Part shown: positions 26,275 through 36,501 of the stretch, piece after piece
How the letters are laid out: each line of letters opens with the position of its first letter
Numbering within the stretch: the first letter of the stretch is position 1
The notes under the pieces: model-generated
The model's input: only the letters and a program-made list of their open reading frames with translations
The model's database searches: none
Told to the model about the DNA's origin: nothing
Assembly (NCBI RefSeq): GCF_016756535.1
Contig: NZ_AP023247.1
Coordinates: forward strand, 5,456,501 to 5,520,500
Direction: 5' to 3'
DNA from: Mesorhizobium sp. 131-2-1
Lineage (GTDB): Bacteria > Pseudomonadota > Alphaproteobacteria > Rhizobiales > Rhizobiaceae
Length of the DNA stretch: 64,000 nucleotides
Made by a program: the position numbers and the translations under genes

Positions 26275-26284
26275 GAAACGTTTC
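26275..26284. promoter_or_regulatory. Candidate LacI-family operator
   Basis: The perfect palindrome GAAACGTTTC with a central CG, typical of LacI/CcpA-type operators, lies 65 bases before the ABC ATPase start. The LacI regulator at 21154 is the obvious candidate ligand. Confidence 0.5.
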
Positions 26285-26348
26285 GCAGGTGAACATAAGC
26301 CGAGGAAAGCTATAAAAATCATTGGCTTACACTTGTGGAGGGAGGAAT

Positions 26349-27494
<1,146 letters not shown>

Positions 27495-27511
27495 AGATCT
27501 GCAGCAGACCG

Positions 27512-27547
27512 CAGGCGAGAGCGAGGCGCCTGCGAGAGATACTCGCA
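27512..27547 (+). other. Intercistronic stem-loops before the binding-protein gene
   Basis: Two small alternative hairpins: GCAGGCG with CGCCTGC (27512-27534), then GCGAG-AGATA-CTCGC (27533-27547). They lie between the ATPase and binding-protein genes, where RNA processing often sets unequal subunit levels. Confidence 0.4.
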
Positions 27548-27613
27548 AGAAGGCTTCTGAATAAACCAGGCGATCGTCCGCATTGTGCGGTCGATCTTTA
27601 GAAGGAGGAGAAA

Positions 27614-28861
27614 ATGATGTTTCGGATACAACCCGCGATGCTGAAGATAGCCGCGGCCGCATGGTTGCTTGGCGCAACCAGCGCCATGGCGGACACGACG
27701 CTGGAATTCACCCAATGGTGGGAGCCCGAATTGCCGGCCGGCTCGCTCAGGGCAATCATGAATGACTTCGAGGCTGCAAACCCCGGAATCAAGGTGACGC
27801 TGGTCAGCGGCCCCTATGCTACCACGCGAGACCAGATCTCGGTTGGTGCTGCAACCGGAACGCTTAGCGACGTCGTCGGTCTCGACGGTGCCTGGGTGAA
27901 CAATCTGAACGCGCAGAATGCGTTGGCCGACATGAACCCGATGATGGATGCGAGCAAGTTCGACAAGACCCAGGTCGCGGACATCATCAAGGTGGACGGC
28001 AAGGCGGTGATGTTTCCCGTGGCTTCGTTCGTCTATCCGGTCTTCGTGAATTTGGACCTCGCAGCCCAGGCAGGCGTCACCAAGCTGCCGTCGACCCGCG
28101 CGGAGTTTCTCGAAGCGGCCAAGAAGATGACCCAGGCCGACAAGAACCAGTATGGCTGGGTGCTACCCCTGTCGCTGCAAACGCCGTCCGGCGTCCAAAA
28201 CGACATGATGTCGTGGGTCTGGGCCTCGGGTCAATCGATGATGGCTGACGGCAAGCCGGCCCTCGAGGGCAAGCCGGTAGTGGACATGCTCACCTTCGTC
28301 AAATCGCTCAACGACGCGGGCACCATCTCGCCCGGCATCGCCACCAAGACCGAACAGGAAAAGGTCGAGGAATTCGTCAACGACCGGGTCGGGATGATGG
28401 TCGACTCGCTCGCGCATGTGAACCTTATCCGCAAACGCAATCCCAAGCTGAACTTCGACATCATCCCGGTCCCGGTCGTGGAGGGCTATACGGGCAAGCG
28501 CGGCCTTCCCTATGCCTCCTGGGGCATCGGCATCTCCGCGAGCTCGAAGCATCAGGAAGAGGCCTGGAAGCTAGTCCAATACCTGATGAGCGAGAAGGTC
28601 AACGCCAAGCTGGTGTCGCTGGCCAACGCCTTCCCGGGCAACGTCAACGCCAAGCCCGACTTCGTGACCTCGGACAAGGCTTTCGGCAAGGCTTTCGAGA
28701 TCTTCAAGACCGGTTATCTTGCCAATGAGTTCACGGGCCTGCCTGTGGCGGAAGACCTGATGACCCAGTTCGACGTGCAAGCCCAGAAGATGCTCACCGG
28801 CGAACAGTCTCCGGAACAGGCCGCGGCCAACGCTCAAAAGGGCTGGATGGCGAAATTCTGA
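27614..28861 (+). CDS. Sugar ABC transporter substrate-binding protein (family 1, UgpB/MalE type)
   Basis: A 415-residue periplasmic receptor. Sec signal peptide (KIAAAAWLLGATSAMA, cleavage before DTTLEF) and the family 1 pattern LEFTQWWEPELPAG followed by IMNDFEAANPGIKVTLVSG. AGGAGGAG stands five bases before ATG 27614 (the next codon is also ATG). The ligand cannot be told from sequence; family 1 receptors bind glycerol-phosphate, oligosaccharides or monosaccharides. Hairpins on both sides probably stabilise this mRNA segment. Confidence 0.89.
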   Translation: MMFRIQPAMLKIAAAAWLLGATSAMADTTLEFTQWWEPELPAGSLRAIMNDFEAANPGIKVTLVSGPYATTRDQISVGAATGTLSDVVGLDGAWVNNLNAQNALADMNPMMDASKFDKTQVADIIKVDGKAVMFPVASFVYPVFVNLDLAAQAGVTKLPSTRAEFLEAAKKMTQADKNQYGWVLPLSLQTPSGVQNDMMSWVWASGQSMMADGKPALEGKPVVDMLTFVKSLNDAGTISPGIATKTEQEKVEEFVNDRVGMMVDSLAHVNLIRKRNPKLNFDIIPVPVVEGYTGKRGLPYASWGIGISASSKHQEEAWKLVQYLMSEKVNAKLVSLANAFPGNVNAKPDFVTSDKAFGKAFEIFKTGYLANEFTGLPVAEDLMTQFDVQAQKMLTGEQSPEQAAANAQKGWMAKF

Positions 28862-28890
28862 TTGGCCTGTTTCCTCGTTTTCGATCTTCG

Positions 28891-28920
28891 ACCGGGGGGC
28901 CTGACTTCGGGCCCCCCGGT
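28891..28920 (+). other. Strong intercistronic hairpin after the binding-protein gene
   Basis: A perfect 11-bp stem, ACCGGGGGGCC with GGCCCCCCGGT and an eight-base loop, 30 bases after the stop codon. No T-run follows, so it is better read as a 3'-protecting stem that keeps the binding-protein message abundant (as in malE-malF) than as a full terminator. Confidence 0.65.
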
Positions 28921-28995
28921 AACAACGGATCGGCAATGTAAGACGGACCTGTTTCCGAAGCCCCTTCTCTTGAAGGCGTATCCCAAGGTTGGCAT

Positions 28996-29892
28996 ATGAC
29001 CCGGCAGAAGCGCTCTCGCCATAGACTGAAACGAGCGGTCGCACCCTATCTATACCTGTCGCCCTCGCTCCTCATAATCGGCCTGCTGATGCTGCTGCCG
29101 ATGGTGACGGTGATCGGCTATTCGTTCCAGAACAGCGCGGTGCTGCGTCGGGACCCGTCCTTTGCCGGACTGAAACACTACCAGGCGATCTTCGACGACC
29201 CTGTGTTCTGGGCCTCGCTGTGGCATACGCTCTACTTCACATGCATGAGTGTGGTTTTCCACATGACCATCGGCATGATCTTCGCGCTCATGCTGAACAG
29301 CGACCGCATCAATCCGACGCTGCGCAATATCCTGCGCGTGCTCTACATTCTGCCCTGGCTGTTCACCGCGGTGATCATCGCGGTGATCTGGCGCCTGCTG
29401 CTCGAGCCGAACGGTGTCGTCAACAGCGTCCTCATGCAGATGGGCATCATCGGTTCCAAGGTCGAGTGGTTCTCCTCGCCCGAGACGGCGCTGCACGCCG
29501 TGACCTTCGCCAATATCTGGGCGGGCTACCCGCTTTTCATGGTCAGCCTGCTCGCAGGCCTGCAGGGCATTCCCAAGGATTTCTACGAGGCAGCCGATAT
29601 CGATGGGGCGAAGGCCTACCAGAAGCTGATCTTCATCACCATTCCGCAGCTGATGCCGATCATCATCAGCATCTCGCTGCTGGATTTCATCTGGACGATG
29701 CAGGTCTTCCCGTTGATCTGGATAACGACGGGCGGCGGTCCGATCTACTCGACCGAGGTGCTGAGCACCTACACGTATAAGCTGGCGTTTTCGAGCTACA
29801 ACCTGTCGCAGGCATCGGCGAGCGCGGTGGTCATCCTGCTGATCTCTCTCGGCCTGACGCTGTTCTACATCCGCTATCAAAAGGCTCGGTAG
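28996..29892 (+). CDS. Sugar ABC transporter permease (MalF/UgpA type)
   Basis: A 298-residue inner-membrane permease with about six hydrophobic segments and the cytoplasmic EAA loop (YEAADIDGAKAYQKLIFITIP). An LLMLLPMVTVIGYSF first helix and the QVFPLIWITTGGGP loop are usual for this family. Forms the channel with the next gene, which starts five bases after its stop. Confidence 0.89.
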   Translation: MTRQKRSRHRLKRAVAPYLYLSPSLLIIGLLMLLPMVTVIGYSFQNSAVLRRDPSFAGLKHYQAIFDDPVFWASLWHTLYFTCMSVVFHMTIGMIFALMLNSDRINPTLRNILRVLYILPWLFTAVIIAVIWRLLLEPNGVVNSVLMQMGIIGSKVEWFSSPETALHAVTFANIWAGYPLFMVSLLAGLQGIPKDFYEAADIDGAKAYQKLIFITIPQLMPIIISISLLDFIWTMQVFPLIWITTGGGPIYSTEVLSTYTYKLAFSSYNLSQASASAVVILLISLGLTLFYIRYQKAR

Positions 29893-29897
29893 TCACC

Positions 29898-30740
29898 ATG
29901 AGGAAAAGGCACACGCCGAAAGACAGGCTGATCACCGTCGCGCTCCATGTCGCGCTTGCCGCGGGGCTGTTTTTCGCGGCCTTCCCGATCTACTGGATGC
30001 TGAGCAGCTCGTTCAAGTCGAATACCGAGATCTTTGCCCTGCCGCCAACCGTCCTGCCGAAGGCCTTCACGCTGGAGGCGTATGCGGCCATCCTTGGCGA
30101 CCCGGTAAAGCTGCGCTTCTTCTTCAACAGCTACTTCGTGGCCGGAGCGGTGACCGTGCTGACGGTGCTGATCGCCTTGCTGGCCGCCTATGGGTTCAGC
30201 CGTTTCAATTTCCGCGGCAAGGGCAGTCTCAACACACTCATCATCAGCACGCAGACGATCCCGCCGATCACGCTTTTGATCCCCTTCTTCGGGCTTGTCG
30301 TCTCGTATGGCATCTTCGACACCTACGTCGCACTGATCCTGACTTACCTGGTGTTCACGCTGCCCTACGCGATCCTGCTGATGACTGGATATCTGAACAC
30401 CTTGCCCCGCGATCTCGATGAAGCGGTGGCTGTCGACGGTGGCAGCAGTTGGACCGCACTCTGGCGGGTGATCGTCCCGATTTCACTGCCTGGTATCGTG
30501 GCGACGTCGGTCTACACCTTCCTGTTGTGCTGGAACGAATTTCTCTTTGCGCTGACGCTGACGAAGTCAACGTCCATGCGCACCGTCCCGATCGGCATCC
30601 AGCTGTTGATGGGGCAGCACGCCTTCGAATGGAACCAGATGATGGCGATGAGCGTGCTCGGCTCGCTACCGCTCCTGCTCATCTACCTCGTCGCCCAGAG
30701 GTTCTTCCTCGCCGGCATGACCGCGGGCTCGGTCAAGTAG
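29898..30740 (+). CDS. Sugar ABC transporter permease (MalG/UgpE type)
   Basis: A 280-residue inner-membrane permease with about six segments; EAA loop DEAVAVDGGSSWTALWRVIVP and the MalG-type WNEFLFALTLTKS motif near the C-terminus. Second half of the channel. A 110-base gap follows before the isomerase genes, which are probably part of the same transcription unit. Confidence 0.89.
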   Translation: MRKRHTPKDRLITVALHVALAAGLFFAAFPIYWMLSSSFKSNTEIFALPPTVLPKAFTLEAYAAILGDPVKLRFFFNSYFVAGAVTVLTVLIALLAAYGFSRFNFRGKGSLNTLIISTQTIPPITLLIPFFGLVVSYGIFDTYVALILTYLVFTLPYAILLMTGYLNTLPRDLDEAVAVDGGSSWTALWRVIVPISLPGIVATSVYTFLLCWNEFLFALTLTKSTSMRTVPIGIQLLMGQHAFEWNQMMAMSVLGSLPLLLIYLVAQRFFLAGMTAGSVK

Positions 30741-30850
30741 GATGTCCCTCCCACGGAGAACTGATGGTGTAGGCCGCGGATCGAAATCGATGGATTGGAC
30801 CTTCTCTGCTGGCAGGGCGGCCTACGCAGGTGGAATCAAGGAATGAAAGG

Positions 30851-31672
30851 ATGAACGTGAAAGACCTCAAAGTCGGTTGCCAGACCTTCACCTGGGAAAT
30901 GCTCGGAGACCGTTTTGCCGGCGGCCCCGACGACCTGCTCAAGGCGATCGCCGATGGCGGCTATGCCGGCATCGAGATCACAGACACGATGATCGGCCGC
31001 TATGCCGGCAAGCCGGCGGAGTTTGCGACCGCGCTGAAGGCATCCGGCCTAACGCTGGTCTCCTTCGCCTTTGGTTCTAACAGCGGCTTCACACTCAAAG
31101 AGAAGATCGGCGCTGACCTCGATACCGCCAGGCGCTGGATCGATTTCGCCGCCGCCTTCCCGGGCGCGCTTGTCTCGATGGGCTCGGCCACTGTCGTCTC
31201 CGACGGTCCGCGCGACGACAAGTTCGCCATTGCCGCCGAGGTCTACAACAAGGCCGGCGAGATCGGTCGCGAGACCGGCGTCCAGGTCGCGGTGCATCCG
31301 AGCTCGCACCACAACACGCTGCTCTACGACCGCGCCGACTACGACCGGATCTTTGGGCTGCTCGATGCTTCGCTGGTCGGCTGGGTGCCGGACACCGGCC
31401 ACATCTTGCGCGGCCACAAGGACATGGCCGACACGCTCACCACCTATCGCGATCGCATCCGCTACGTGCACCTGAAGGACGTCGATGCGAACGGCACCTG
31501 GGCGATGCTCGGCAAGGGTGTCTGCGACACGGCGAAGGTGATCGAGATCGCCAGCGCGGCACCCAACTTCAACGGTTGGCTGGTGCTGGAGGAAGAATCC
31601 GAAACCGCCGCCGCCGATCCGGCCGGAGCGGTCAAGACCAACCGCCTGACCATGCGCGGCTACGGAGCCTGA
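30851..31672 (+). CDS. Sugar phosphate isomerase/epimerase-like TIM-barrel protein
   Basis: A 273-residue xylose-isomerase-like TIM barrel (AP endonuclease 2 family, IolE/IolH-like). Metal and acid/base residues lie in VAVHPSSHHN, VPDTGHI, YVHLKDV and the C-terminal LVLEEES (Glu). It probably isomerises, epimerises or dehydrates a keto sugar. ATG 30851 follows an AAGGAATGAAAGG stretch; GTG 30830 is an alternative. Starts a run of six closely spaced catabolic genes to 36148. Confidence 0.82.
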   Translation: MNVKDLKVGCQTFTWEMLGDRFAGGPDDLLKAIADGGYAGIEITDTMIGRYAGKPAEFATALKASGLTLVSFAFGSNSGFTLKEKIGADLDTARRWIDFAAAFPGALVSMGSATVVSDGPRDDKFAIAAEVYNKAGEIGRETGVQVAVHPSSHHNTLLYDRADYDRIFGLLDASLVGWVPDTGHILRGHKDMADTLTTYRDRIRYVHLKDVDANGTWAMLGKGVCDTAKVIEIASAAPNFNGWLVLEEESETAAADPAGAVKTNRLTMRGYGA

Positions 31673-31676
31673 GACG

Positions 31677-32753
31677 ATGATCCGCAAGAAAGACCGTCGC
31701 CTTCGTGTCGGTGTGCTCGGCTGCGGGCCGATCGCGCAGTTCGCGCATCTGGAATCCTGCCTGAAGGCGAGCAACGCCGATCTCTACGCGATCTGCGACG
31801 CCGCGCCCGATCTGCTGGCGCGCATGGGCGCCACCTACGAGCCGCAGAAAATGTATGGCGACTTTGACGCGATGCTCGCCGACCCTGAACTCGAGGCGGT
31901 GATCGTCGCGACGTCGGATGCCTATCACGTGCCGATGTCGATCAAGGCACTCGAGGCCGGCAAGCATGTGCTGTGCGAAAAGCCGATCGGCGTTTCGGTC
32001 GAGGAAGGCCAGAAGCTGGCCGAAGCGGTCAAGCGCTCGGGCAAGGTGCTGCAGGTCGGGCACATGAAGCGCTTCGACCCGGCGCTGGAAGCGGCGCGCG
32101 ATTTCGTCCGCGACGAGATGGGCGAGATCCTGGCGCTGAAGGCCTGGTATTGCGATTCCACCCATCGCTACACCAACACCGATGCGGTGCAGCCGCTGCC
32201 GGTCACCAGCAAGCAGGCGAGGAAGCCGGCCGGCAACCCGAAGGCCGATCTCAGGCAATATTTCATGCTGGCGCATGGCTCGCATCTCGTCGACACGGCG
32301 CGCTTCCTGTGTGGCGAGATCACCGCCGTGCGTGCCCGCCTCAACGAGAAATTCGGCGCCTATTGCTGGTTCGTCGAGACCGAGTTCGCCAATGGCGCGC
32401 TCGGCCATCTCGACCTCACCGTCGCCGTGCGCATGGATTGGCACGAGGGTTTTCAGCTCTATGGCGAGAACGGCTCGGTGATCGCGAAGACCTTCAATCC
32501 CTGGTACTTCCGGGCGAGCGAGGTCGACATCTTCCACGAGAAGGACGCGACCTCGCGCAAGCCGCTCGGCGCCGATGGCCATTTCTTCCGCCGCCAGCTC
32601 GAGGGCCTCGCCGAGACCGTCCTCCACGGCAAGCCGATGCGCGGCGCCGATGTCGAGGACGGGCTTGCCTCGATCCGCGCCATGGTCGCCATCGCGCGTT
32701 CGGTCGAGAGCGGCGAGCGCGTCGAGATCGCCAGCGTCACGGGAGCGGTCTGA
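31677..32753 (+). CDS. Gfo/Idh/MocA-family oxidoreductase (second copy in the locus)
   Basis: A 358-residue NAD(P)-dependent dehydrogenase-type protein: Rossmann GVLGCGPIAQFAHLE near residue 12, the HVLCEKPIGVS motif with the conserved Lys, and a C-terminal sugar-binding domain with the MLAHGSHLVDTARFL segment carrying a likely catalytic His. Starts four bases after the isomerase-like gene. With the neighbouring TIM-barrel protein it fits the common pair that oxidises a sugar at C3 and then acts on the keto sugar. Confidence 0.85.
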   Translation: MIRKKDRRLRVGVLGCGPIAQFAHLESCLKASNADLYAICDAAPDLLARMGATYEPQKMYGDFDAMLADPELEAVIVATSDAYHVPMSIKALEAGKHVLCEKPIGVSVEEGQKLAEAVKRSGKVLQVGHMKRFDPALEAARDFVRDEMGEILALKAWYCDSTHRYTNTDAVQPLPVTSKQARKPAGNPKADLRQYFMLAHGSHLVDTARFLCGEITAVRARLNEKFGAYCWFVETEFANGALGHLDLTVAVRMDWHEGFQLYGENGSVIAKTFNPWYFRASEVDIFHEKDATSRKPLGADGHFFRRQLEGLAETVLHGKPMRGADVEDGLASIRAMVAIARSVESGERVEIASVTGAV

Positions 32754-33571
32754 TGCAGCTCGGGGTGTTCGCCAAGACTTTTCCGGGCAGCGAGCCGGCC
32801 GGCGTGCTTGCCGCAGTGCGGGACGCGGGTTTTGCGGTCACCCAGTTCAACTTTGCCTGCGCCGGATTGCCGTCGATGCCGGATGATGTTCCGGCCGAGG
32901 CGATCCAGGCCATCGATGCCGCCATCGACGCCTCCGGCATCGGGCTGGTGGCGCTGTCGGGAACCTATAACATGGCGCATCCGGACAGAGCGGTACGCGA
33001 CGATGGCCTGCGCCGGCTGGCGGTGGTGATCGAGGCCGCAGCTAAACTGTCCACGCCACTCGTCACGCTCTGCACCGGAACACGCAATGCGCAAGATCAA
33101 TGGGCGCACCATCCCGACAATGCCGATCCCTCGGCATGGGGCGACATGGCGCGCGAAATGGAGAAGGCGCTTGCATTGGCCGAGCTTCATGGCGTCAACC
33201 TCGGCATCGAGCCCGAGCAGGCCAACATCGTCACCTGCGCCTCCGATGCCATGCGGCTGATTGCCGAGATGGGCTCGAAGCGTTTGCGTATCGTGCTCGA
33301 TCCGGCGAACCTGTTCGAACAGGCGGATGCCGCACAGGCGCGCGCCATCGTAGCCGATGCGGTCGAACGCACGGCCGGCCATGTCGCCATGGCGCATGCC
33401 AAGGACCGTTTCACCGACGGCCGCTTCGCCACGGCCGGGCAAGGCGTGGTCGGCTTTCCCGACTTCATTTCGCGGCTCAAGGCGACCGGCTTCGACGGAC
33501 CGCTGGTGACGCATGGGCTTTCCGCCGAGGAGGCGCCCGGTGTCGCGCGGTTCCTGAAGGGGCTGGTGTGA
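32753..33571 (+). CDS. Second sugar phosphate isomerase/epimerase-like TIM-barrel protein
   Basis: A 272-residue xylose-isomerase-like protein. Conserved metal-site stretches are LGIEPEQANI (Glu), RIVLDPANLFE (Asp) and VAMAHAKDRF (His, Asp). The frame is open far upstream, but that is a shadow of the dehydrogenase gene; ATG 32753 overlaps its stop by one base (TGATG). Different enough from the protein at 30851 to act on another intermediate. Confidence 0.8.
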   Translation: MQLGVFAKTFPGSEPAGVLAAVRDAGFAVTQFNFACAGLPSMPDDVPAEAIQAIDAAIDASGIGLVALSGTYNMAHPDRAVRDDGLRRLAVVIEAAAKLSTPLVTLCTGTRNAQDQWAHHPDNADPSAWGDMAREMEKALALAELHGVNLGIEPEQANIVTCASDAMRLIAEMGSKRLRIVLDPANLFEQADAAQARAIVADAVERTAGHVAMAHAKDRFTDGRFATAGQGVVGFPDFISRLKATGFDGPLVTHGLSAEEAPGVARFLKGLV

Positions 33572-34398
33572 TGGCGCGCGCAACGACGCTCTTCCGCGAC
33601 GGCGCGACGCTGCGGGTCAGCGATACCGGCGAAGGCCTGGCGGTCGTCTTCCAGCATGGGCTGGGCGGCGGCGAGGCGCAGGTCGCCCAGACCTTCCCCG
33701 CCGGCTTCCGCCGCCTCACGCTGGAATGCCGCGGGCATGGCGGCTCTGGTCTTGGCGAGCGACGGCCATTCTCCTTCGACATGTTCGCCGACGACGTTCT
33801 CGCCGCCGCCGATCAGGCCGGCCTCGACCGCTTCGTCGCCGGTGGCGTCTCGATGGGTGCCGGGATCGCACTCCGCCTCGCCCATCGCCACCCGAAGCGC
33901 GTGGCCGCCCTGGTGCTGGTACGGCCGGCTTGGACCTTCGGCAATGCACCGGCCAACATGCAGCCGATCGCGGAAGTCGCCGGTCTCATCCTCGGCCACG
34001 GGCCAGACAAAGCGAGGGCGATCTTCGCGCAGTCCGAGACCGCCGCGCGGCTCCATCGCGATGCGCCCGACAACCTTGCTTCGCTGTTCGGCTATTTCGA
34101 CCGGCCGGACGCGGCTTCGTTTGCCGAGGTGCTGGCCGACATCGCGGCTGATGGACCCGGCGTTTCCGCAAGCGATGCGGAGGCTCTCGACATGCCGGTG
34201 CTGGTCATCGGCAACGCGGTGGATGCCGTGCATCCGCTGTCCGCCGCCTATGCGCTGGCAGCCGCCATCCCCAACGCGATCCTTGCCGATGTCGCGCCCA
34301 AGGCGCGCGACAGCAAAAGGCATTTCAGCGAGCTGCACACGCAGATCTCCACATTCCTTCAGTCCCACTCGAAAGTCCGGAGCCTCATTCCGTCATGA
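33571..34398 (+). CDS. Alpha/beta-hydrolase, possible lactonase
   Basis: A 275-residue hydrolase. FQHGLGGGEAQ forms the oxyanion region, GGVSMGAG the nucleophile elbow, and an Asp in VIGNAVDAVHP plus His in SKRHFSELH complete the triad. Embedded in a sugar pathway with Gfo/Idh dehydrogenases, it would be a natural 3-oxoadipate-enol-lactonase-like enzyme opening a sugar lactone; this is inference. Overlaps the previous stop by one base and the next start by four. Confidence 0.78.
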   Translation: MARATTLFRDGATLRVSDTGEGLAVVFQHGLGGGEAQVAQTFPAGFRRLTLECRGHGGSGLGERRPFSFDMFADDVLAAADQAGLDRFVAGGVSMGAGIALRLAHRHPKRVAALVLVRPAWTFGNAPANMQPIAEVAGLILGHGPDKARAIFAQSETAARLHRDAPDNLASLFGYFDRPDAASFAEVLADIAADGPGVSASDAEALDMPVLVIGNAVDAVHPLSAAYALAAAIPNAILADVAPKARDSKRHFSELHTQISTFLQSHSKVRSLIPS

Positions 34399-35117
34399 CC
34401 AGCAAATCCCTCTCCGGCCCCACCGCCATCGCAGCCCTGCCGCGCAACCGGCTGATCGGCGAGTTCTCGCTGTGGTCGGCCGATCTCGCCAATATGGAGC
34501 GCGACCTGAAGCGCATCGAGGCCTATGCCGACCTGCATCACATCGACGTTGCGGATGCCCGCTTCACCCCGGGCTTCCTGTTCTTCCCCGACCTGGTGGC
34601 GCGCATCGCCAAGCTGACGGCAAAGCCGATCCATGTGCATCTGATGGTCGAGGCTGAGATCGTCGAGGCGCAGACGCGCCAATTCATCGAGGCCGGCGCC
34701 GACCTCGTCACCATCCATGCCGAGAATGGCGAGGCGGGCCTGCGCGCCGTAAAGCTGGCGCATGAGCTCGGCGCCGAGGCCGGCGTGGTGCTGCGGCTGG
34801 AGACGCCAGTTTCGGCAATCGTTCCCTTCCTGCCGGATGTGGCATTCGTGACGCTTCTCGGCACCTCCATCGGCGTCAAGGGCCAGAGCCTGTCGGACCA
34901 GGCCTGCCCGCGTCTCGTCGAGGCGCGCGCACTGATCCGCAAAGCAGGGCGCGAGGCGGATATCATCCTTGCCGCCGATGGCGGCATCCGCCACGAGACG
35001 GTGCCGAGCCTGCGCGCCGCCGGCGCCGACACGGTGGTGCTCGGCTCGCTCGCCTTCGGCGACCAGGACCTCGCCCAGCGCATGGCCTGGCTGCACGGGT
35101 TGAAGGTCGCCGCCTGA
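34395..35117 (+). CDS. Ribulose-phosphate 3-epimerase family protein (possible D-allulose-6-phosphate epimerase)
   Basis: A 240-residue TIM barrel. The family's metal and catalytic residues are in place: His49 and Asp51 (HHIDVADARF), His82 (IHVHLMVE), and Asp in LAADGGIR. The usual M-D-G motif of the housekeeping epimerase is altered (DVADARF), so it is more likely a specialised AlsE-like or keto-hexose-phosphate epimerase than Rpe. Overlaps the hydrolase by four bases and the ROK gene by one. Confidence 0.8.
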   Translation: MTSKSLSGPTAIAALPRNRLIGEFSLWSADLANMERDLKRIEAYADLHHIDVADARFTPGFLFFPDLVARIAKLTAKPIHVHLMVEAEIVEAQTRQFIEAGADLVTIHAENGEAGLRAVKLAHELGAEAGVVLRLETPVSAIVPFLPDVAFVTLLGTSIGVKGQSLSDQACPRLVEARALIRKAGREADIILAADGGIRHETVPSLRAAGADTVVLGSLAFGDQDLAQRMAWLHGLKVAA

Positions 35118-36148
35118 TGAGCACGCTTGCGCTCGCTTTCGATCTCGGCGGCACGGAGCTGCGCGGCGCGCTGGTCGAGCGCAGCGGCGAGGTCGTCGCC
35201 CGCGTCTCGGCGCCGACGCTTGCCGGCGCCGGATCGGAGGCGGTGATCGGCCAGATTATCACCCTGGCGGACACGCTGCTCAAGCAGCACCCGCAGGCAA
35301 AGGTCGTCGGCATCGGCATGTGCGCGCCCGGCCCGCTCGATCCCAAGGCGGGGATCGTGATCGGACCGCCGACGCTGGCCGGCTGGCACAACGTGCCGCT
35401 GATCGACATCCTCAGCCGGCAGTTCGGCCTGCCGGTGCGGCTGGAGAACGACGCCAACGCAGCCGCGCTAGGCGAATGGCGCTTCGGCGCCGGCCGAGGC
35501 AGCGGATCGCTGGTGTTCGTGACCGTGTCGACCGGCATAGGTGGCGGCGTCGTCGCCGACGGCCACATCTATCACGGCAGGCGCGGGCTGGCGGCCGAGA
35601 TCGGCCATATGACCATCACCGGCGAAGGTGACCGCTGCTTCTGCGGCGCCGTCGGCTGCTTCGAGGCGGTCGCCTCCGGCACAGCGCTCGGACGCCGCGC
35701 GACGCGGCTTACCGCGCCCGACGACGGCTCGCTGCTCCGGCGTCTTTCCAACAACGGCGATGTCTCGGCGCGGCATGTCGTCGAGGCCGCACGGACGGGT
35801 GATGCAGCGGCTTCCCAACTGGTCGAAGCGGAGGCGAAGTGGCTCGGCATCGGCTTCACCAATCTTCTGCATCTCTATTCGCCGGACCTGATCGTCATGG
35901 GCGGCGGCCTTGCCAATGGCTTCGACCTGCTGGCGCCGGGGATCGGGGCGACCGTCGAGCAGCGCGCGATGCAAGCCTATCGCGACGTGCCGATTGTTCC
36001 GGCCGAGCTCGGCGACCGGGCGGGCCTGGTCGGCGCGGCCAGCCTGATCCTGTGGGAAGGCGAGCCCGGCACGGCGCTGGCGATGGTGCAGAACGACGAG
36101 CGGCGGGAACTGACCCTTCCGCCTATTTCCCGCAGTGGTGGTCGTTGA
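35117..36148 (+). CDS. ROK-family sugar kinase
   Basis: A 343-residue ROK protein without an N-terminal helix-turn-helix, so a kinase instead of a regulator. Phosphate-binding AFDLGGTELRGALV at the start, VRLENDANAAALGEW, STGIGGGVV, and the zinc-binding CFCGAVGCFEAVASG motif (Cys-x-Cys, Cys). The Asp of ENDAN is the likely catalytic base. Paired with an RPE-type epimerase as in allose metabolism (AlsK/AlsE). Its 3' end overlaps a convergent small gene by 26 bases. Confidence 0.87.
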   Translation: MSTLALAFDLGGTELRGALVERSGEVVARVSAPTLAGAGSEAVIGQIITLADTLLKQHPQAKVVGIGMCAPGPLDPKAGIVIGPPTLAGWHNVPLIDILSRQFGLPVRLENDANAAALGEWRFGAGRGSGSLVFVTVSTGIGGGVVADGHIYHGRRGLAAEIGHMTITGEGDRCFCGAVGCFEAVASGTALGRRATRLTAPDDGSLLRRLSNNGDVSARHVVEAARTGDAAASQLVEAEAKWLGIGFTNLLHLYSPDLIVMGGGLANGFDLLAPGIGATVEQRAMQAYRDVPIVPAELGDRAGLVGAASLILWEGEPGTALAMVQNDERRELTLPPISRSGGR

Positions 36149-36398
36149 TCTTGTTCAACGCATTCGCGTCGGGGCCGACCCGGTGGTAGGAGCACGCTCC
36201 GGCCGCCGTCGTGAACAATTGCTGGTCGTAGTAGTGCGGACCCGCGAACAGAATGTCGATGATATCGCGATGGGCGGGGACGTAGCGCTCGGGCTCCGCC
36301 GGGTAGTGGCGGTGCCTTTCTCCCGCGAGGGCCGAGGCGGAGATGCCGCAGACCACCCCGAGAACGAGAGCGCGGATCGCAAGGCGTTTCGTCGTCAT
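36123..36398 (-). CDS. Small secreted protein of unknown function
   Basis: A 91-residue protein with a clear N-terminal signal peptide (AIRALVLGVVCGISASALA, cleavage before GERHRHY). The mature part is about 65 residues, rich in His and Tyr, with two Cys (AGACSYHRV and DHHCGK) that could form a disulfide. ATG 36398 is chosen because GGAGG lies eight bases upstream; the open frame beyond it is the shadow of the LysR gene. No family recognised; it is probably a periplasmic protein. It overlaps the ROK gene end by 26 bases. Confidence 0.65.
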   Translation of the reverse strand: MTTKRLAIRALVLGVVCGISASALAGERHRHYPAEPERYVPAHRDIIDILFAGPHYYDQQLFTTAAGACSYHRVGPDANALNKINDHHCGK

Positions 36399-36501
36399 CG
36401 GCATACCCTCCTGGCCGGTTCGATTCCCACCATATCCAAAATCGCCAGCCGGACAAAGGTTCCCTGGCCGGCGCTCGCGCGTGGGGCTGACCAGTCGAGA
36501 A

